From positions 1 through 18,028 of the forward strand of contig CAYVTV010000062.1 in assembly GCA_964454295.1 (NCBI GenBank): a DNA stretch of 18,028 bases, written 5' to 3'. Both the position numbers and the translations under genes were made by a program. The notes under the pieces were generated by a model. That model worked only from the letters and a program-made list of their open reading frames with translations. It was not told the origin of the DNA and searched no databases. Position 1 is the first letter of the stretch; each line of letters begins with the position of its first letter. Positions 7,619-15,954 of the stretch are shown here, piece by piece. Origin of the DNA: CAYVTV01 sp964454295 (GTDB lineage: Bacteria > Bacteroidota > Bacteroidia > Bacteroidales > GCA-2748055).

Positions 7619-9934
7619 TTATTTTGTTTTCTTTCCTGATTTTTTATCACTTTCTGATATGATGTTGAGGCAATCCTCATAAGACAGGTTTTCGGGGTTA
7701 CTGCCCTTTGGTATCCTGTAATTTTTGTCGCCCGAAAAGAGGTATGGTCCGAAACGTCCGTTACGTATCTCCACTTTAGGGTCATTGTCAAAGAATTTAA
7801 TGATACGGTTTTTTTCCTGTTCCCGTTTAGCCCGGATAATCTCAACAGCTCTTTCCAGGGAAATATCCAGTGGGTTTTCTGTTTTAGGAATGGAAAAGAA
7901 TTTATTTTTAAAACGCAGGTAAGGCCCAAATTTGCCAACACCGGCCACAATATCATCATCTTCAAATTTCCCCACGGTTCTTGGAAGCTTAAATAGATCC
8001 AGGGCTTCTTCAAGTGAGATATTTTCAATACGCTGATTTTTGAGAATACTTGCAAATTTTGGTTTTTCATCTTCGGAAGTATTGCCCAGCTGAACAATGG
8101 GGCCGTATCTGCCTATTTTGACAGAGACCTGTTTTCCGGTTACGGGGTCATTTCCCAGGATCCTTTCACCGCGGTTTTTTTCACTCTTACTCTCTGTTTC
8201 TGTAATTTTTACATGAAAGGTATTATAGAAATTATCAATCATTTTTGTCCATTCCAGTTTTCCCTCGGCAATTAAGTCGAACTCTTCTTCCACGGAGGCG
8301 GTGAAATTATAATTCATTATTTCGGTAAAGTACTGTTCGAGGAAATCATTCACAATGCTTCCTATGTCTGTCGGAAATAATTTGGATTTCTCCGCCCCGT
8401 AGTCCTCATTTATAACGGTTTCTTTTATGTTGTTGTTTTCCATGGTGACATGAATCACTTTCCTGGTCTTTCCCGGTCTGTCTTCCCTGATCACATATCC
8501 TCTTTGCTGGATGGTTGAAATGGTAGGGGCATATGTGGAGGGTCTGCCGATACCCAGCTCCTCGAGTTTTTTTACGAGGCTTGCTTCTGAGTAACGGGGA
8601 GGGCTTGTTGTGAATTTCTGGTTTGCATTTATTTTTTCGAGTAAAAGAACATCATTATTCTTAACAGGAGGGAGTATGTGTTTCCCGTTGTTATCATCTT
8701 CCTCATCCGGGGATTCCATGTATACTTTCAGAAAACCGTCAAAAAGTATCACTTCACCTGATGCAATAAACTTATCGGATGTTTTCGAGTTGGCTATGGT
8801 TATTACAGTTTTCTCAGTTTTTGCATCACTCATTTGTGAGGCCACTGTTCTTTTCCAGATAAGCTCATATAGTTTTTTTTCTGCCGCTGAACCTGGAACG
8901 GAATGAGCATCCATATAAGCAGGCCTTATTGCTTCATGTGCTTCCTGTGCCCCTTTGGTTTTGGTTTTAAAGCGTCTGGTCTGCATGTATTCCTTCCCGA
9001 ACTGGGACTGAATCAGATGGGATGAAGCTGCGAGGGCAGATTCTGAAAGGGTTACCGAATCTGTACGCATATATGTTATTTTACCGGCTTCATATAATTT
9101 CTGGGCAAGGGTCATTGTTTGTGCGACCGAAAATCCAAGTTTCCTTGCAGCTTCCTGTTGAAGTGTTGAGGTGGTAAAAGGGGGAGCAGGGGATTTTTTC
9201 CCTGCTTTTTTTGTTACGTCCTGAACCAGGAATTCAGCATCTTTAAGCTTTCCGAGAAGGCTCAATACTTCATCTTTGCCGGGACGTTTATCGAGTTCAG
9301 CTGTAATTTTGTATTCTTTATTATCTTTTCCTTTTATACTGAAAACAGCTGTTACCCTGAAAGATGATGATGGCTGGAATTTTGTAATTTCACGTTCTCT
9401 TTCAACGATAAGTTTAACAGTAACAGACTGCACTCTTCCTGCGGAGAGCGCCGGTTTGATTTTTTTCCACAGCAGGGGTGAAATTTCGAACCCTACCAGG
9501 CGGTCAAGGAGTCTCCTGGCCTGTTGTGCATTTACCAGGTTAAAATTTATGAACCTTGGATTTTCAATGGCTCTTTTTATTGCGTCCGAAGTGATCTCAT
9601 GAAAAACGATCCGTTTAGTCTTTGAGGGATCGAGCTTGAGAGCTTCAACCAGATGCCATGCAATGGCTTCACCTTCACGGTCTTCATCAGATGCGATCCA
9701 TATGGTGCCTGCTTCTGAAGCAAGTTTTTTCAGTTCATCGACTATCTTTTTCTTGTCGGGTGAAACAATATATTGGGGTTTGTAGTTGTTTTTAATATCA
9801 ATTCCAAGGTTTTTCCTGGAAAGATCCCTGATGTGACCGAAACTGGACCTGACGAGGAATTCTTTACCGAGAAATTTCCCTATGGTTTTTGCTTTAGCAG
9901 GGGATTCAACTATTACAAGATTTCCGTCCTTCAT
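7619..9934 (-). CDS. topA: DNA topoisomerase I (type IA)
   Basis: This 771-residue enzyme relaxes negatively supercoiled DNA through a transient 5'-phosphotyrosine. The N-terminal TOPRIM domain has VIVESPAKAKT (Glu10) and ASDEDREGEAIAWH, whose Asp83, Asp85 and Glu87 bind Mg2+. The catalytic tyrosine is Tyr288 in ITYMRTDS, with the partner Arg290. Other conserved segments are NAQQARRLLDRLVGFEISPLLW and GRVQS. The C-terminal third lacks cysteine zinc fingers. It has instead several GR/KxGPYxx repeats (IGRYGPIVQLG, VGKFGPYLRF, NGRFGPYLF) and a Lys-rich tail, as in the zinc-free C-terminal repeat type of topoisomerase I. The start is the ATG at 9932-9934. A good Bacteroidota-type promoter lies 34-65 bases upstream. 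The arginase-fold gene follows after 15 bases. Confidence 0.97.
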   Translation of the reverse strand: MKDGNLVIVESPAKAKTIGKFLGKEFLVRSSFGHIRDLSRKNLGIDIKNNYKPQYIVSPDKKKIVDELKKLASEAGTIWIASDEDREGEAIAWHLVEALKLDPSKTKRIVFHEITSDAIKRAIENPRFINFNLVNAQQARRLLDRLVGFEISPLLWKKIKPALSAGRVQSVTVKLIVEREREITKFQPSSSFRVTAVFSIKGKDNKEYKITAELDKRPGKDEVLSLLGKLKDAEFLVQDVTKKAGKKSPAPPFTTSTLQQEAARKLGFSVAQTMTLAQKLYEAGKITYMRTDSVTLSESALAASSHLIQSQFGKEYMQTRRFKTKTKGAQEAHEAIRPAYMDAHSVPGSAAEKKLYELIWKRTVASQMSDAKTEKTVITIANSKTSDKFIASGEVILFDGFLKVYMESPDEEDDNNGKHILPPVKNNDVLLLEKINANQKFTTSPPRYSEASLVKKLEELGIGRPSTYAPTISTIQQRGYVIREDRPGKTRKVIHVTMENNNIKETVINEDYGAEKSKLFPTDIGSIVNDFLEQYFTEIMNYNFTASVEEEFDLIAEGKLEWTKMIDNFYNTFHVKITETESKSEKNRGERILGNDPVTGKQVSVKIGRYGPIVQLGNTSEDEKPKFASILKNQRIENISLEEALDLFKLPRTVGKFEDDDIVAGVGKFGPYLRFKNKFFSIPKTENPLDISLERAVEIIRAKREQEKNRIIKFFDNDPKVEIRNGRFGPYLFSGDKNYRIPKGSNPENLSYEDCLNIISESDKKSGKKTK

Positions 9935-9967
9935 ATCTGTTACTCTTTAGTTGAACAATAAAATTTG

Positions 9968-9999
9968 CAAAGTAAAACAAATAGAAACCTAAGATCAAA
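9968..9999 (-). promoter_or_regulatory. Putative Bacteroidota-type promoter of topA
   Basis: Read on the minus strand there is a TTTG (9996-9999) and, 20 bases further on, TTACTTTG (9968-9975). The second matches the -7 consensus TAnnTTTG at seven of eight assigned positions, and the 20-base spacing fits the -33/-7 arrangement described for Bacteroides and Flavobacterium. Transcription would start about 25-30 bases ahead of the topA ATG. The call rests on consensus matching only. Confidence 0.5.
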
Positions 10000-10008
10000 A
10001 TTTTAAAT

Positions 10009-10027
10009 AAAAATAATTGTTATTTTT
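10009..10027. repeat. Perfect 8-bp AT inverted repeat overlapping a promoter element
   Basis: The sequence reads AAAAATAA, then TTG, then TTATTTTT. The two arms are exact reverse complements around a three-base centre. It covers most of the presumed -7 element of the plus-strand gene and lies in the divergent topA/PBP region. It could be an operator, but all-AT arms in AT-rich DNA arise easily by chance. Confidence 0.3.
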
Positions 10028-10028
10028 G
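10021..10028 (+). promoter_or_regulatory. Putative -7 element of the penicillin-binding protein gene
   Basis: The octamer TATTTTTG is an exact match to TAnnTTTG, ending 20 bases before the ATG at 10049. That would give a 5' leader of roughly 15 bases. The -33 side is degenerate: the expected position holds only the T-run at 10001-10004 and no TTTG. The element is embedded in an AT inverted repeat (10009-10027). Confidence 0.45.
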
Positions 10029-10048
10029 AAATGTTAAGTACATAAATC

Positions 10049-12397
10049 ATGTCTTCCGTTAATTCCAGGAGAAATTTATATTTGCGTATTTTCTGGGCAG
10101 TTTTTATTTGCCCGTTTATACTTGTCACTCTGATTTTTATATTAATATCAAGGGGGAAGATGGGTTTCCTTCCCAGTTTTGAAGATCTTGAAAATCCACG
10201 GAACAATCTTGCTTCAGAGTTATATTCAGAAGATAATCAACTGCTTGGCAAGTTTTTTATTGAAAACCGTACGTATGTAGAATATAGTGATCTTTCCCCC
10301 TATCTGATAAATTCTCTCATTGCTACTGAGGATATACGATTCAGGAGGCATTCGGGAATTGATGCAAGAGGCCTGGCCAGGGTATTGTTCAGGACCATAT
10401 TAAGCGGGCAGAATACGGGTGGCGGCAGTACCATTACCCAGCAGCTGGCAAAAAATCTTTTTGAGCGTGATGTGAGAGGGGAAAACAAACTGGTAAGATA
10501 TTATAACCTGTTCATCACCAAGTTTAAGGAATGGCATACTGCAGTGAGGTTGGAAAAGCATTATACGAAGAATGAAATCCTGGTAATGTATCTTAATACA
10601 GTACCGTTTGGCAGTGAAACATATGGTATCAAGTCGGCAGCGAGGGTCTTTTTCAACACAACACCAGATTCTCTGAGGGTGGAACAGGCTGCTTTACTTA
10701 TTGGCACTCTTAAAGCGCCCACATATTACAGCCCGGTACTAAACCCTGAGAATTCATTAAGAAGAAGGAACGTGGTGTTAGGGCAGATGTATAAGTATAA
10801 TTTCATAAACAAAGCTGAGTACGACTCCCTGTATGTGTTGCCCATTGAGCTCAACTACAAAGTTCAAAGTCATAACATTGGAATGGCTCAGCATTTCAGG
10901 ACTTTTATAAGGCGCACCCTTATGGCCCCGAAACCGTCTCCGGAGAATTATTTTTCAAGGCAGCTCTATGAGGCCGATTCCATTAAATGGTCTACAACGC
11001 CAATGTATGGATGGGCGAATAAAAATTTCAAACCTGACGGGTCAACCTATAACCTTTACCGGGATGGGCTAAAGATATATACCACCATTAATTCCAGAAT
11101 GCAGAGTTATGCCGAGGAGGCGGTGAATGAACATCTGGGAAAAAAGCTTCAGAAAGAATTTTTTGAAGATAAAAAAACCAACCGGCACCCTCCTTTCTCT
11201 GATGATCTGACTAATGAGGACATCAGCAGGATCATGAATCAGGCTATGGTAAGGACAGATTATTACAGGAATTTACGGGCCAGGGGTCTTGAAAGGGATT
11301 CAATTCGTAAAGTTTTTAATACTCCGGTAAAAATGAGGGTATTTACCTGGGATGGGGATATTGATACAGTGATGAGTCCGATGGACTCTCTCCGGTATTA
11401 TAAATATTTTTTACATGCCGGTTTTACAGCTATGGAACCTTCTACCGGGTATGTGAGAGCATATGTAGGGGGGCATAACCAGCGTTATTTTATGTATGAT
11501 CATGTTACACAGAGCAAGCGTCAGGCAGGTTCTACCATTAAGCCATTTCTTTATACACTTGCCATGCAGGAAGGATATACACCCTGCGATCTTGTTCTTA
11601 ATGTTCCTGTTACATTCCAGGATAATGACTCCACATGGACTCCCAGGAATTCAGGAAGATTTGATATGGAAGGGAGGGAGGTTACACTGAAATGGGGCCT
11701 TGCCAACTCGGTGAACTATATTTCTGCCTGGCTGGTAAAAAGGTTCAATCCCCAGGCTGTTATTGATATAATAAAAAAAATGGGAGTAAAAAGTCATATT
11801 GATGCCGTACCCTCAGTAATTTTCGGAACGTCTGATTTCAGTCTTGAAGAGATGGTAGGTGCTTTCAATACATTTTCTCATAAAGGTGTTTACATCGAAC
11901 CTGTGTATGTTACAAAGATTGAGGATAAATACGGGAATGTGATTTCTACTTTCCATCCCCAGCAGATTGAGGCCATAAGTGAAAATACGGCATACCTGAT
12001 GGTACAGTTGTTGCGTGGTGTGGTAGATCAGGGTACTGCCGGAAGGCTCAGATATTTCTTTGGTTTTACCGGAGAATTGGGGGGTAAAACAGGCACTACG
12101 CAGAATCACTCCGATGGCTGGTACATTGGCATTGCCCCGAAGATCACTGCCGGAGTGTGGGTTGGAGCTGAAGACAGGTCGGTGAATTTCAGGTACCTTG
12201 CCCAGGGGTCAGGTTCATATATGGCCTTACCCATATACGGCTATTTTATGCAAAAAGTATATGCTGATACTACACTTAATATAACCCAGGAGGATATTTT
12301 TGAGTCACCGGTTGATTTCAATGTAAATCTGAATTGTCCCGAGGTTGATATTCGTGAAAAGGGAAGCTTTTATGAGGAAGGCGAGGATGAATACTAA
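10049..12397 (+). CDS. mrcA: Penicillin-binding protein 1A (bifunctional glycosyltransferase/transpeptidase)
   Basis: This 782-residue class A PBP polymerises and cross-links peptidoglycan on the outer face of the inner membrane. A single N-terminal transmembrane anchor spans about residues 12-33. The GT51 glycosyltransferase domain follows, with ATEDIRFRRHSGID (catalytic Glu94), GGSTITQQLAKN (125-136) and a second conserved block around KFKEWHTAVRLEKHYTKNEI to YLN (158-183). The transpeptidase domain has all three motifs: SxxK as Ser495-Thr-Ile-Lys498, SxN as Ser554-Val-Asn556, and KTG at 680-682 (GGKTGTT). Residues about 270-450 form the linker and oligosaccharide-binding-like region. The ATG at 10049 is preceded by an exact TAnnTTTG box. 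The TAA stop overlaps the stop of the convergent ABC gene by four bases. The enzyme class is certain; the symbol follows the E. coli PBP1A-type convention. Confidence 0.95.
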   Translation: MSSVNSRRNLYLRIFWAVFICPFILVTLIFILISRGKMGFLPSFEDLENPRNNLASELYSEDNQLLGKFFIENRTYVEYSDLSPYLINSLIATEDIRFRRHSGIDARGLARVLFRTILSGQNTGGGSTITQQLAKNLFERDVRGENKLVRYYNLFITKFKEWHTAVRLEKHYTKNEILVMYLNTVPFGSETYGIKSAARVFFNTTPDSLRVEQAALLIGTLKAPTYYSPVLNPENSLRRRNVVLGQMYKYNFINKAEYDSLYVLPIELNYKVQSHNIGMAQHFRTFIRRTLMAPKPSPENYFSRQLYEADSIKWSTTPMYGWANKNFKPDGSTYNLYRDGLKIYTTINSRMQSYAEEAVNEHLGKKLQKEFFEDKKTNRHPPFSDDLTNEDISRIMNQAMVRTDYYRNLRARGLERDSIRKVFNTPVKMRVFTWDGDIDTVMSPMDSLRYYKYFLHAGFTAMEPSTGYVRAYVGGHNQRYFMYDHVTQSKRQAGSTIKPFLYTLAMQEGYTPCDLVLNVPVTFQDNDSTWTPRNSGRFDMEGREVTLKWGLANSVNYISAWLVKRFNPQAVIDIIKKMGVKSHIDAVPSVIFGTSDFSLEEMVGAFNTFSHKGVYIEPVYVTKIEDKYGNVISTFHPQQIEAISENTAYLMVQLLRGVVDQGTAGRLRYFFGFTGELGGKTGTTQNHSDGWYIGIAPKITAGVWVGAEDRSVNFRYLAQGSGSYMALPIYGYFMQKVYADTTLNITQEDIFESPVDFNVNLNCPEVDIREKGSFYEEGEDEY

Positions 12398-14076
12398 CGG
12401 GTTCCTGGGATAGAGCCTATAAGCATTCTGGTATATGATGAGCGGGGATTGAAGTAAATTTCTGTGGCTTCCCCGGTTTCTTCTATTTTTCCGTCTTTCA
12501 TAATTATGATGCGGTCTGACATATACTTTACCACAGCAAGGTCGTGTGAAATAAAAATATAGGTAAGGCTGAATTCCTTTTTAAGGTCGTTCAGAAGATT
12601 CAGGATCTGTGCCTGGACGGATACATCCAGGGCTGACACGGCTTCGTCCAGGATAATAAGTTCAGGTTCAAGGGCAAGACTACGGGCGATACCTATCCTT
12701 TGTCGCTGACCACCGGAAAACTGGTGAGGGTATTTTTCTATGCTGTCAGGAGATATTCCGACTTTTACAAGAAGATCAATACATCGTTCTCTTCTTTCTG
12801 CGGGAGAAAGATGTTGCAGATGCACTTTCATAGGCTCAGTAATGATCTCCCCTGCAGTCTGTACCGGATTTAGCGATGAATAAGGGTCCTGAAATACCAC
12901 CTGTACTTTTTTCCTGTAGTTTTTCAGCGCCTTACCTTTTAATTCCTTAATGTTTTGACCTTTATAATATATATTACCGTGGGTTTCCGGCAGAAGGTCA
13001 AGTATAGCCTTGCCAAGACTTGTTTTCCCGCATCCTGATTCACCGGCAATACCTGTTGTCTCCCCCTGGAATACTTCAAGGCCGATATTATTTATTGCTG
13101 TAATTTTTCCGGAAGAACGAACAAGCAATCTTCCGGGTGTTGAAAAAAATACCGACAGATTGTTAATCTTCAGTATGGGCTCAGAATAGTCGGGTTTTTG
13201 TTTTACTTCGTTAACCCCTGAGTTCTTTCTGCCCTTCTCGAAGTCCTGAATGGTAACCAGCCGGGCAGGTTTCGAATCCAGCGGCGGCTGACAGGCTATC
13301 AGTCCCCTGGTGTAAGGATGAGAGGGACTTTTAAAAATTTCTTCTGAGGTACCTGTTTCGACAATATTACCGTCACGCATAATAATAATATGATGGGCAA
13401 ATTCTTTGAGCAGACGCAGGTCGTGGGTAATAAAAAGTATGCTGAGGCTGTGACTTTCCATAATTTCATTCAGCAGTACCAGTATTTTCTTTTGTACTGT
13501 GACATCAAGAGCAGTGGTAGGTTCATCAGCAATCAGGAGAAGGGGATTTGAAATCAGGGCCATGGCGATCATCACCCTCTGTCTCTGACCGCCGGATAAC
13601 TGATGAGGATATGACTGTGCAATTCTCTCAGGGTTAGGGAGTTTTACCTCATTGAAAAGGTGCATAAGTTTTTCACGGGCTATTCCTGATGAAAGATTTT
13701 CATGGACCTTTAAAACTTCGGTTACCTGCGGCCCACATTTTATGGACGGGTTAAGGGAAGTCATCGGTTCCTGGAAGATCATTGAGATCTTTTTCCCCCG
13801 TAAGGGCTGCATCTCTTTATCGGTCAGGGAAGTAAGATCAGTAATAATGTCATTATGAAACAGGGTTATTGTTCCGGAAGTTATTTTAATGCCCGGAGGG
13901 CAGAGACGCATTATTGAAAGTGCGGTAAGTGATTTTCCTGAGCCGGATTCACCGGCAATACCTGTTACCTGATTTTCAGGGACACAGAAAGAAAGCCTGT
14001 TGAGGAGGGTGTTATGCTGTTTATTTTTAATGACAGCAACACTAAGATCATTAATTTCCAGAATTCTGTCTGTCAT
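12394..14076 (-). CDS. ABC transporter ATP-binding protein with two fused ATPase domains (peptide/YejF-GsiA type)
   Basis: This 560-residue protein carries two complete ATPase domains in tandem. Domain 1 has Walker A GESGSGKS (42-49), signature LSGGQRQR (160-167), Walker B LLIADEP (180-186) and H-loop His218. Domain 2 has Walker A GESGCGKT (345-352), signature FSGGQRQR (453-460), Walker B LIILDEA (473-479) and His511. Each domain ends with the proline-rich PSHPYTRGL- or PRSSYTRML-type tail typical of the oligopeptide/dipeptide OppD-OppF family. This is therefore a fused D-F pair like YejF or GsiA, expected to power an inner-membrane peptide or small-solute importer. Both sites look catalytically intact. 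No permease or binding-protein gene lies in the window, so the partner must be elsewhere and the substrate is unknown. The ATG directly abuts the TGA of the preceding 153-residue gene, suggesting translational coupling. Confidence 0.93.
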   Translation of the reverse strand: MTDRILEINDLSVAVIKNKQHNTLLNRLSFCVPENQVTGIAGESGSGKSLTALSIMRLCPPGIKITSGTITLFHNDIITDLTSLTDKEMQPLRGKKISMIFQEPMTSLNPSIKCGPQVTEVLKVHENLSSGIAREKLMHLFNEVKLPNPERIAQSYPHQLSGGQRQRVMIAMALISNPLLLIADEPTTALDVTVQKKILVLLNEIMESHSLSILFITHDLRLLKEFAHHIIIMRDGNIVETGTSEEIFKSPSHPYTRGLIACQPPLDSKPARLVTIQDFEKGRKNSGVNEVKQKPDYSEPILKINNLSVFFSTPGRLLVRSSGKITAINNIGLEVFQGETTGIAGESGCGKTSLGKAILDLLPETHGNIYYKGQNIKELKGKALKNYRKKVQVVFQDPYSSLNPVQTAGEIITEPMKVHLQHLSPAERRERCIDLLVKVGISPDSIEKYPHQFSGGQRQRIGIARSLALEPELIILDEAVSALDVSVQAQILNLLNDLKKEFSLTYIFISHDLAVVKYMSDRIIIMKDGKIEETGEATEIYFNPRSSYTRMLIGSIPGTR

Positions 14077-14538
14077 TCAGGAACCTTTTCTTTTAAGGAG
14101 TACTTTATTACCCTGCAGTTCGATATCCCAGTACCTGGTATCCACCAGACGATTAGCTTCCCGGAAGTACAAACGTGACCTGATGCTTGTTTCCTGGCTG
14201 TCCCTGTCGTCCTTGAATTCGCCTGAAAATTCGTAACTGTTGGAATACGGATGATTTTCGTGATATATTTTAATAATTTCTATCATAGTGGCAATGATGC
14301 TGTACACTTCCCCTTTGTTTGTTTCAGAGTATTCATCTTCGAACTCTTCACTTATCACACTGAAGTTAATAATGTTTCCCAGGTAGTTATTTTTTTTCTT
14401 GCCAAAAGTAACCTGGTATGTCAGCTTACTGTCGGTTTCAAAGTAATAGGTACTGCCGGAGGGGATATCCGGTCTTCTGATCGGATAACATTTCCGTGAA
14501 GTGTTATAGTCATCCCGTATTAAAGGTACGTTATCCAT
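14077..14538 (-). CDS. Uncharacterised 153-residue cytoplasmic protein
   Basis: I do not recognise this protein with confidence. It has no signal peptide, membrane helix or cysteine cluster. It looks like a small alpha/beta domain: an N-terminal beta-rich part (STYYFETDSKLTYQVTFG and NIINFSVISEEF), a central helix (GEVYSIIATMIEIIKIYHENHP), another strand pair (SNSYEFSGEFKDD and TSIRSRLYFREANRL), and a basic end (KVLLKRKGS). The order of a strand-rich start, one long helix and an R-x-R-L-Y-x-R-like strand reminds me of small Bacteroidota domain-of-unknown-function proteins such as DUF6934, but this is only a resemblance. The coding frame is convincing because the gene sits 11 bases after radA and its TGA is immediately followed by the ATG of the ABC ATPase. 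It is thus part of the same operon. Confidence 0.75.
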   Translation of the reverse strand: MDNVPLIRDDYNTSRKCYPIRRPDIPSGSTYYFETDSKLTYQVTFGKKKNNYLGNIINFSVISEEFEDEYSETNKGEVYSIIATMIEIIKIYHENHPYSNSYEFSGEFKDDRDSQETSIRSRLYFREANRLVDTRYWDIELQGNKVLLKRKGS

Positions 14539-14549
14539 TTAGTATATAT

Positions 14550-15917
14550 TTATTGACCGAACAGCATCTTGGGGAGCTGCTGAATTTTAGATATAAAGGT
14601 AAGATTCAGTTTATATTTGTCAAAATCCAGACCTTTTTTATTGTAGGAAGGCAGGATCATCTGGTCGAATCCCAGTTTTGCGGCTTCCATAATTCTCTGT
14701 TCTATTCTGTTAACGGGGCGTATTTCTCCGGAGAGGCTTATTTCACCGGCAAAACATATTTTATTTCCTGTGGGCATATCAATGGTTGAAGAGAGTATGG
14801 CGGCAATGACTGCCAGGTCTACGGCAGGGTCATCTACGCGAAATCCTCCTGCTATATTGAGAAATACGTCTTTGGTGATGAGTTTGAAATTTGCTTTTTT
14901 CTCCAGCACGGCGAGGAGCATTCCAAGGCGCCGGAAGTCGAAGCCTGTAGCTGAGCGTTGTGGTGAGGAATAGGCAGCGTTGCTTACGAGAGCCTGGACT
15001 TCAACGAGCAGGGGTCTGATGCCTTCCATTGTAGATGCTATAGCCACTCCGCTGAGGTTTTCCGGATTTTGTGAGATCAGGATTTCCGAGGGGTTGGGGA
15101 TTTCTTTCAGACCTGATCCCTGCATTTCATATACTCCTATTTCGGAGGTTGACCCAAACCTGTTTTTTACAGCTCTGAGTATGCGGTACATATAGTGTGT
15201 GTCGCCTTCGAATTGCAGTACAGTATCAACGATATGTTCAAGTACTTTTGGTCCGGCAATAGCTCCGTCCTTGGTAATATGTCCTATGAGGATCACCGGG
15301 GTATGTGTTTCCTTGGCATACCGGAGGAATGAGGCGGCACATTCCCTCACCTGGGAAACGCTGCCGGGGGATGACTCTATTCTTTCGGTAAACATAGTCT
15401 GTATTGAGTCGGTGATGATGATGCCTGGACGTATCTGACCGGCTGTTTCCAAAACAGTTTCAAGACTTGTTTCGGTAAAGATGATGCAATCGTCTCCCGG
15501 AGCGGTACCGAGACGTTCTGCTCTTAGCCTTATCTGCTGGGCGCTTTCTTCCCCCGAGATATACAGAATTTTTAAGTGCGGCAGGTTCAACGCTATTTGC
15601 AGGGCGAGGGTTGACTTCCCGATACCGGGTTCGCCTCCTATTAGTATAAGAGAACCAGGAACAAGTCCGCCTCCAAGCACACGGTTAAACTCATAGTTCC
15701 TGGTGTCAATACGAAGATCCTGTTGAATGCTTATATTTTTCAGCTTCTCAGGTTTGGATGCCGAACTTCCGGGGAAAGATGCAGCACGTGTTGCCGGTTT
15801 TGAAAAAACTTCTTCCACGTAAGTATTCCATTCCCCGCAGGAGGGGCAGCGGCCTATCCATTTGGAGGATTCAGCTCCGCAATTCTGACAAACGAATGAA
15901 GACCTTGTTTTTGCCAT
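14550..15917 (-). CDS. radA: DNA repair protein RadA
   Basis: This 455-residue RecA-like protein, of normal family length, promotes branch migration during homologous recombination. The N-terminal C4 zinc finger uses Cys10, Cys13, Cys24 and Cys27 (FVCQNCG...GRCPSCGEW). The RecA-type ATPase core has Walker A GEPGIGKST (95-103) and the Walker B-like strand GIIITDSIQ. The RadA-specific KNRFG motif follows around residue 250 (KNRFGSTSEIGVYEM). The C-terminal quarter is the Lon-protease-like domain (NIAGGFRVDDPAVDLAVIAAILSS, CFAGEISLSGEIRPV), which is structural in RadA. It starts with ATG 37 bases after the rfaE2-type gene, and the 153-residue gene follows after 11 bases. All key residues are present. 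Confidence 0.97.
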   Translation of the reverse strand: MAKTRSSFVCQNCGAESSKWIGRCPSCGEWNTYVEEVFSKPATRAASFPGSSASKPEKLKNISIQQDLRIDTRNYEFNRVLGGGLVPGSLILIGGEPGIGKSTLALQIALNLPHLKILYISGEESAQQIRLRAERLGTAPGDDCIIFTETSLETVLETAGQIRPGIIITDSIQTMFTERIESSPGSVSQVRECAASFLRYAKETHTPVILIGHITKDGAIAGPKVLEHIVDTVLQFEGDTHYMYRILRAVKNRFGSTSEIGVYEMQGSGLKEIPNPSEILISQNPENLSGVAIASTMEGIRPLLVEVQALVSNAAYSSPQRSATGFDFRRLGMLLAVLEKKANFKLITKDVFLNIAGGFRVDDPAVDLAVIAAILSSTIDMPTGNKICFAGEISLSGEIRPVNRIEQRIMEAAKLGFDQMILPSYNKKGLDFDKYKLNLTFISKIQQLPKMLFGQ

Positions 15918-15954
15918 GCAATAAATGGATTAACCTTTTTATATACCCCGGATT

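Noticed and set aside
7600..8097. Alternative minus-strand frame within the end of topA
   Set aside because: It overlaps the conserved C-terminal repeats of topoisomerase I and its translation shows no family features.
10031..10045. Four-codon reading frame (ATG to TAA) just upstream of PBP1A as a leader peptide
   Set aside because: With the proposed promoter, transcription would begin at about base 10035, after this ATG, so it would not be on the transcript.
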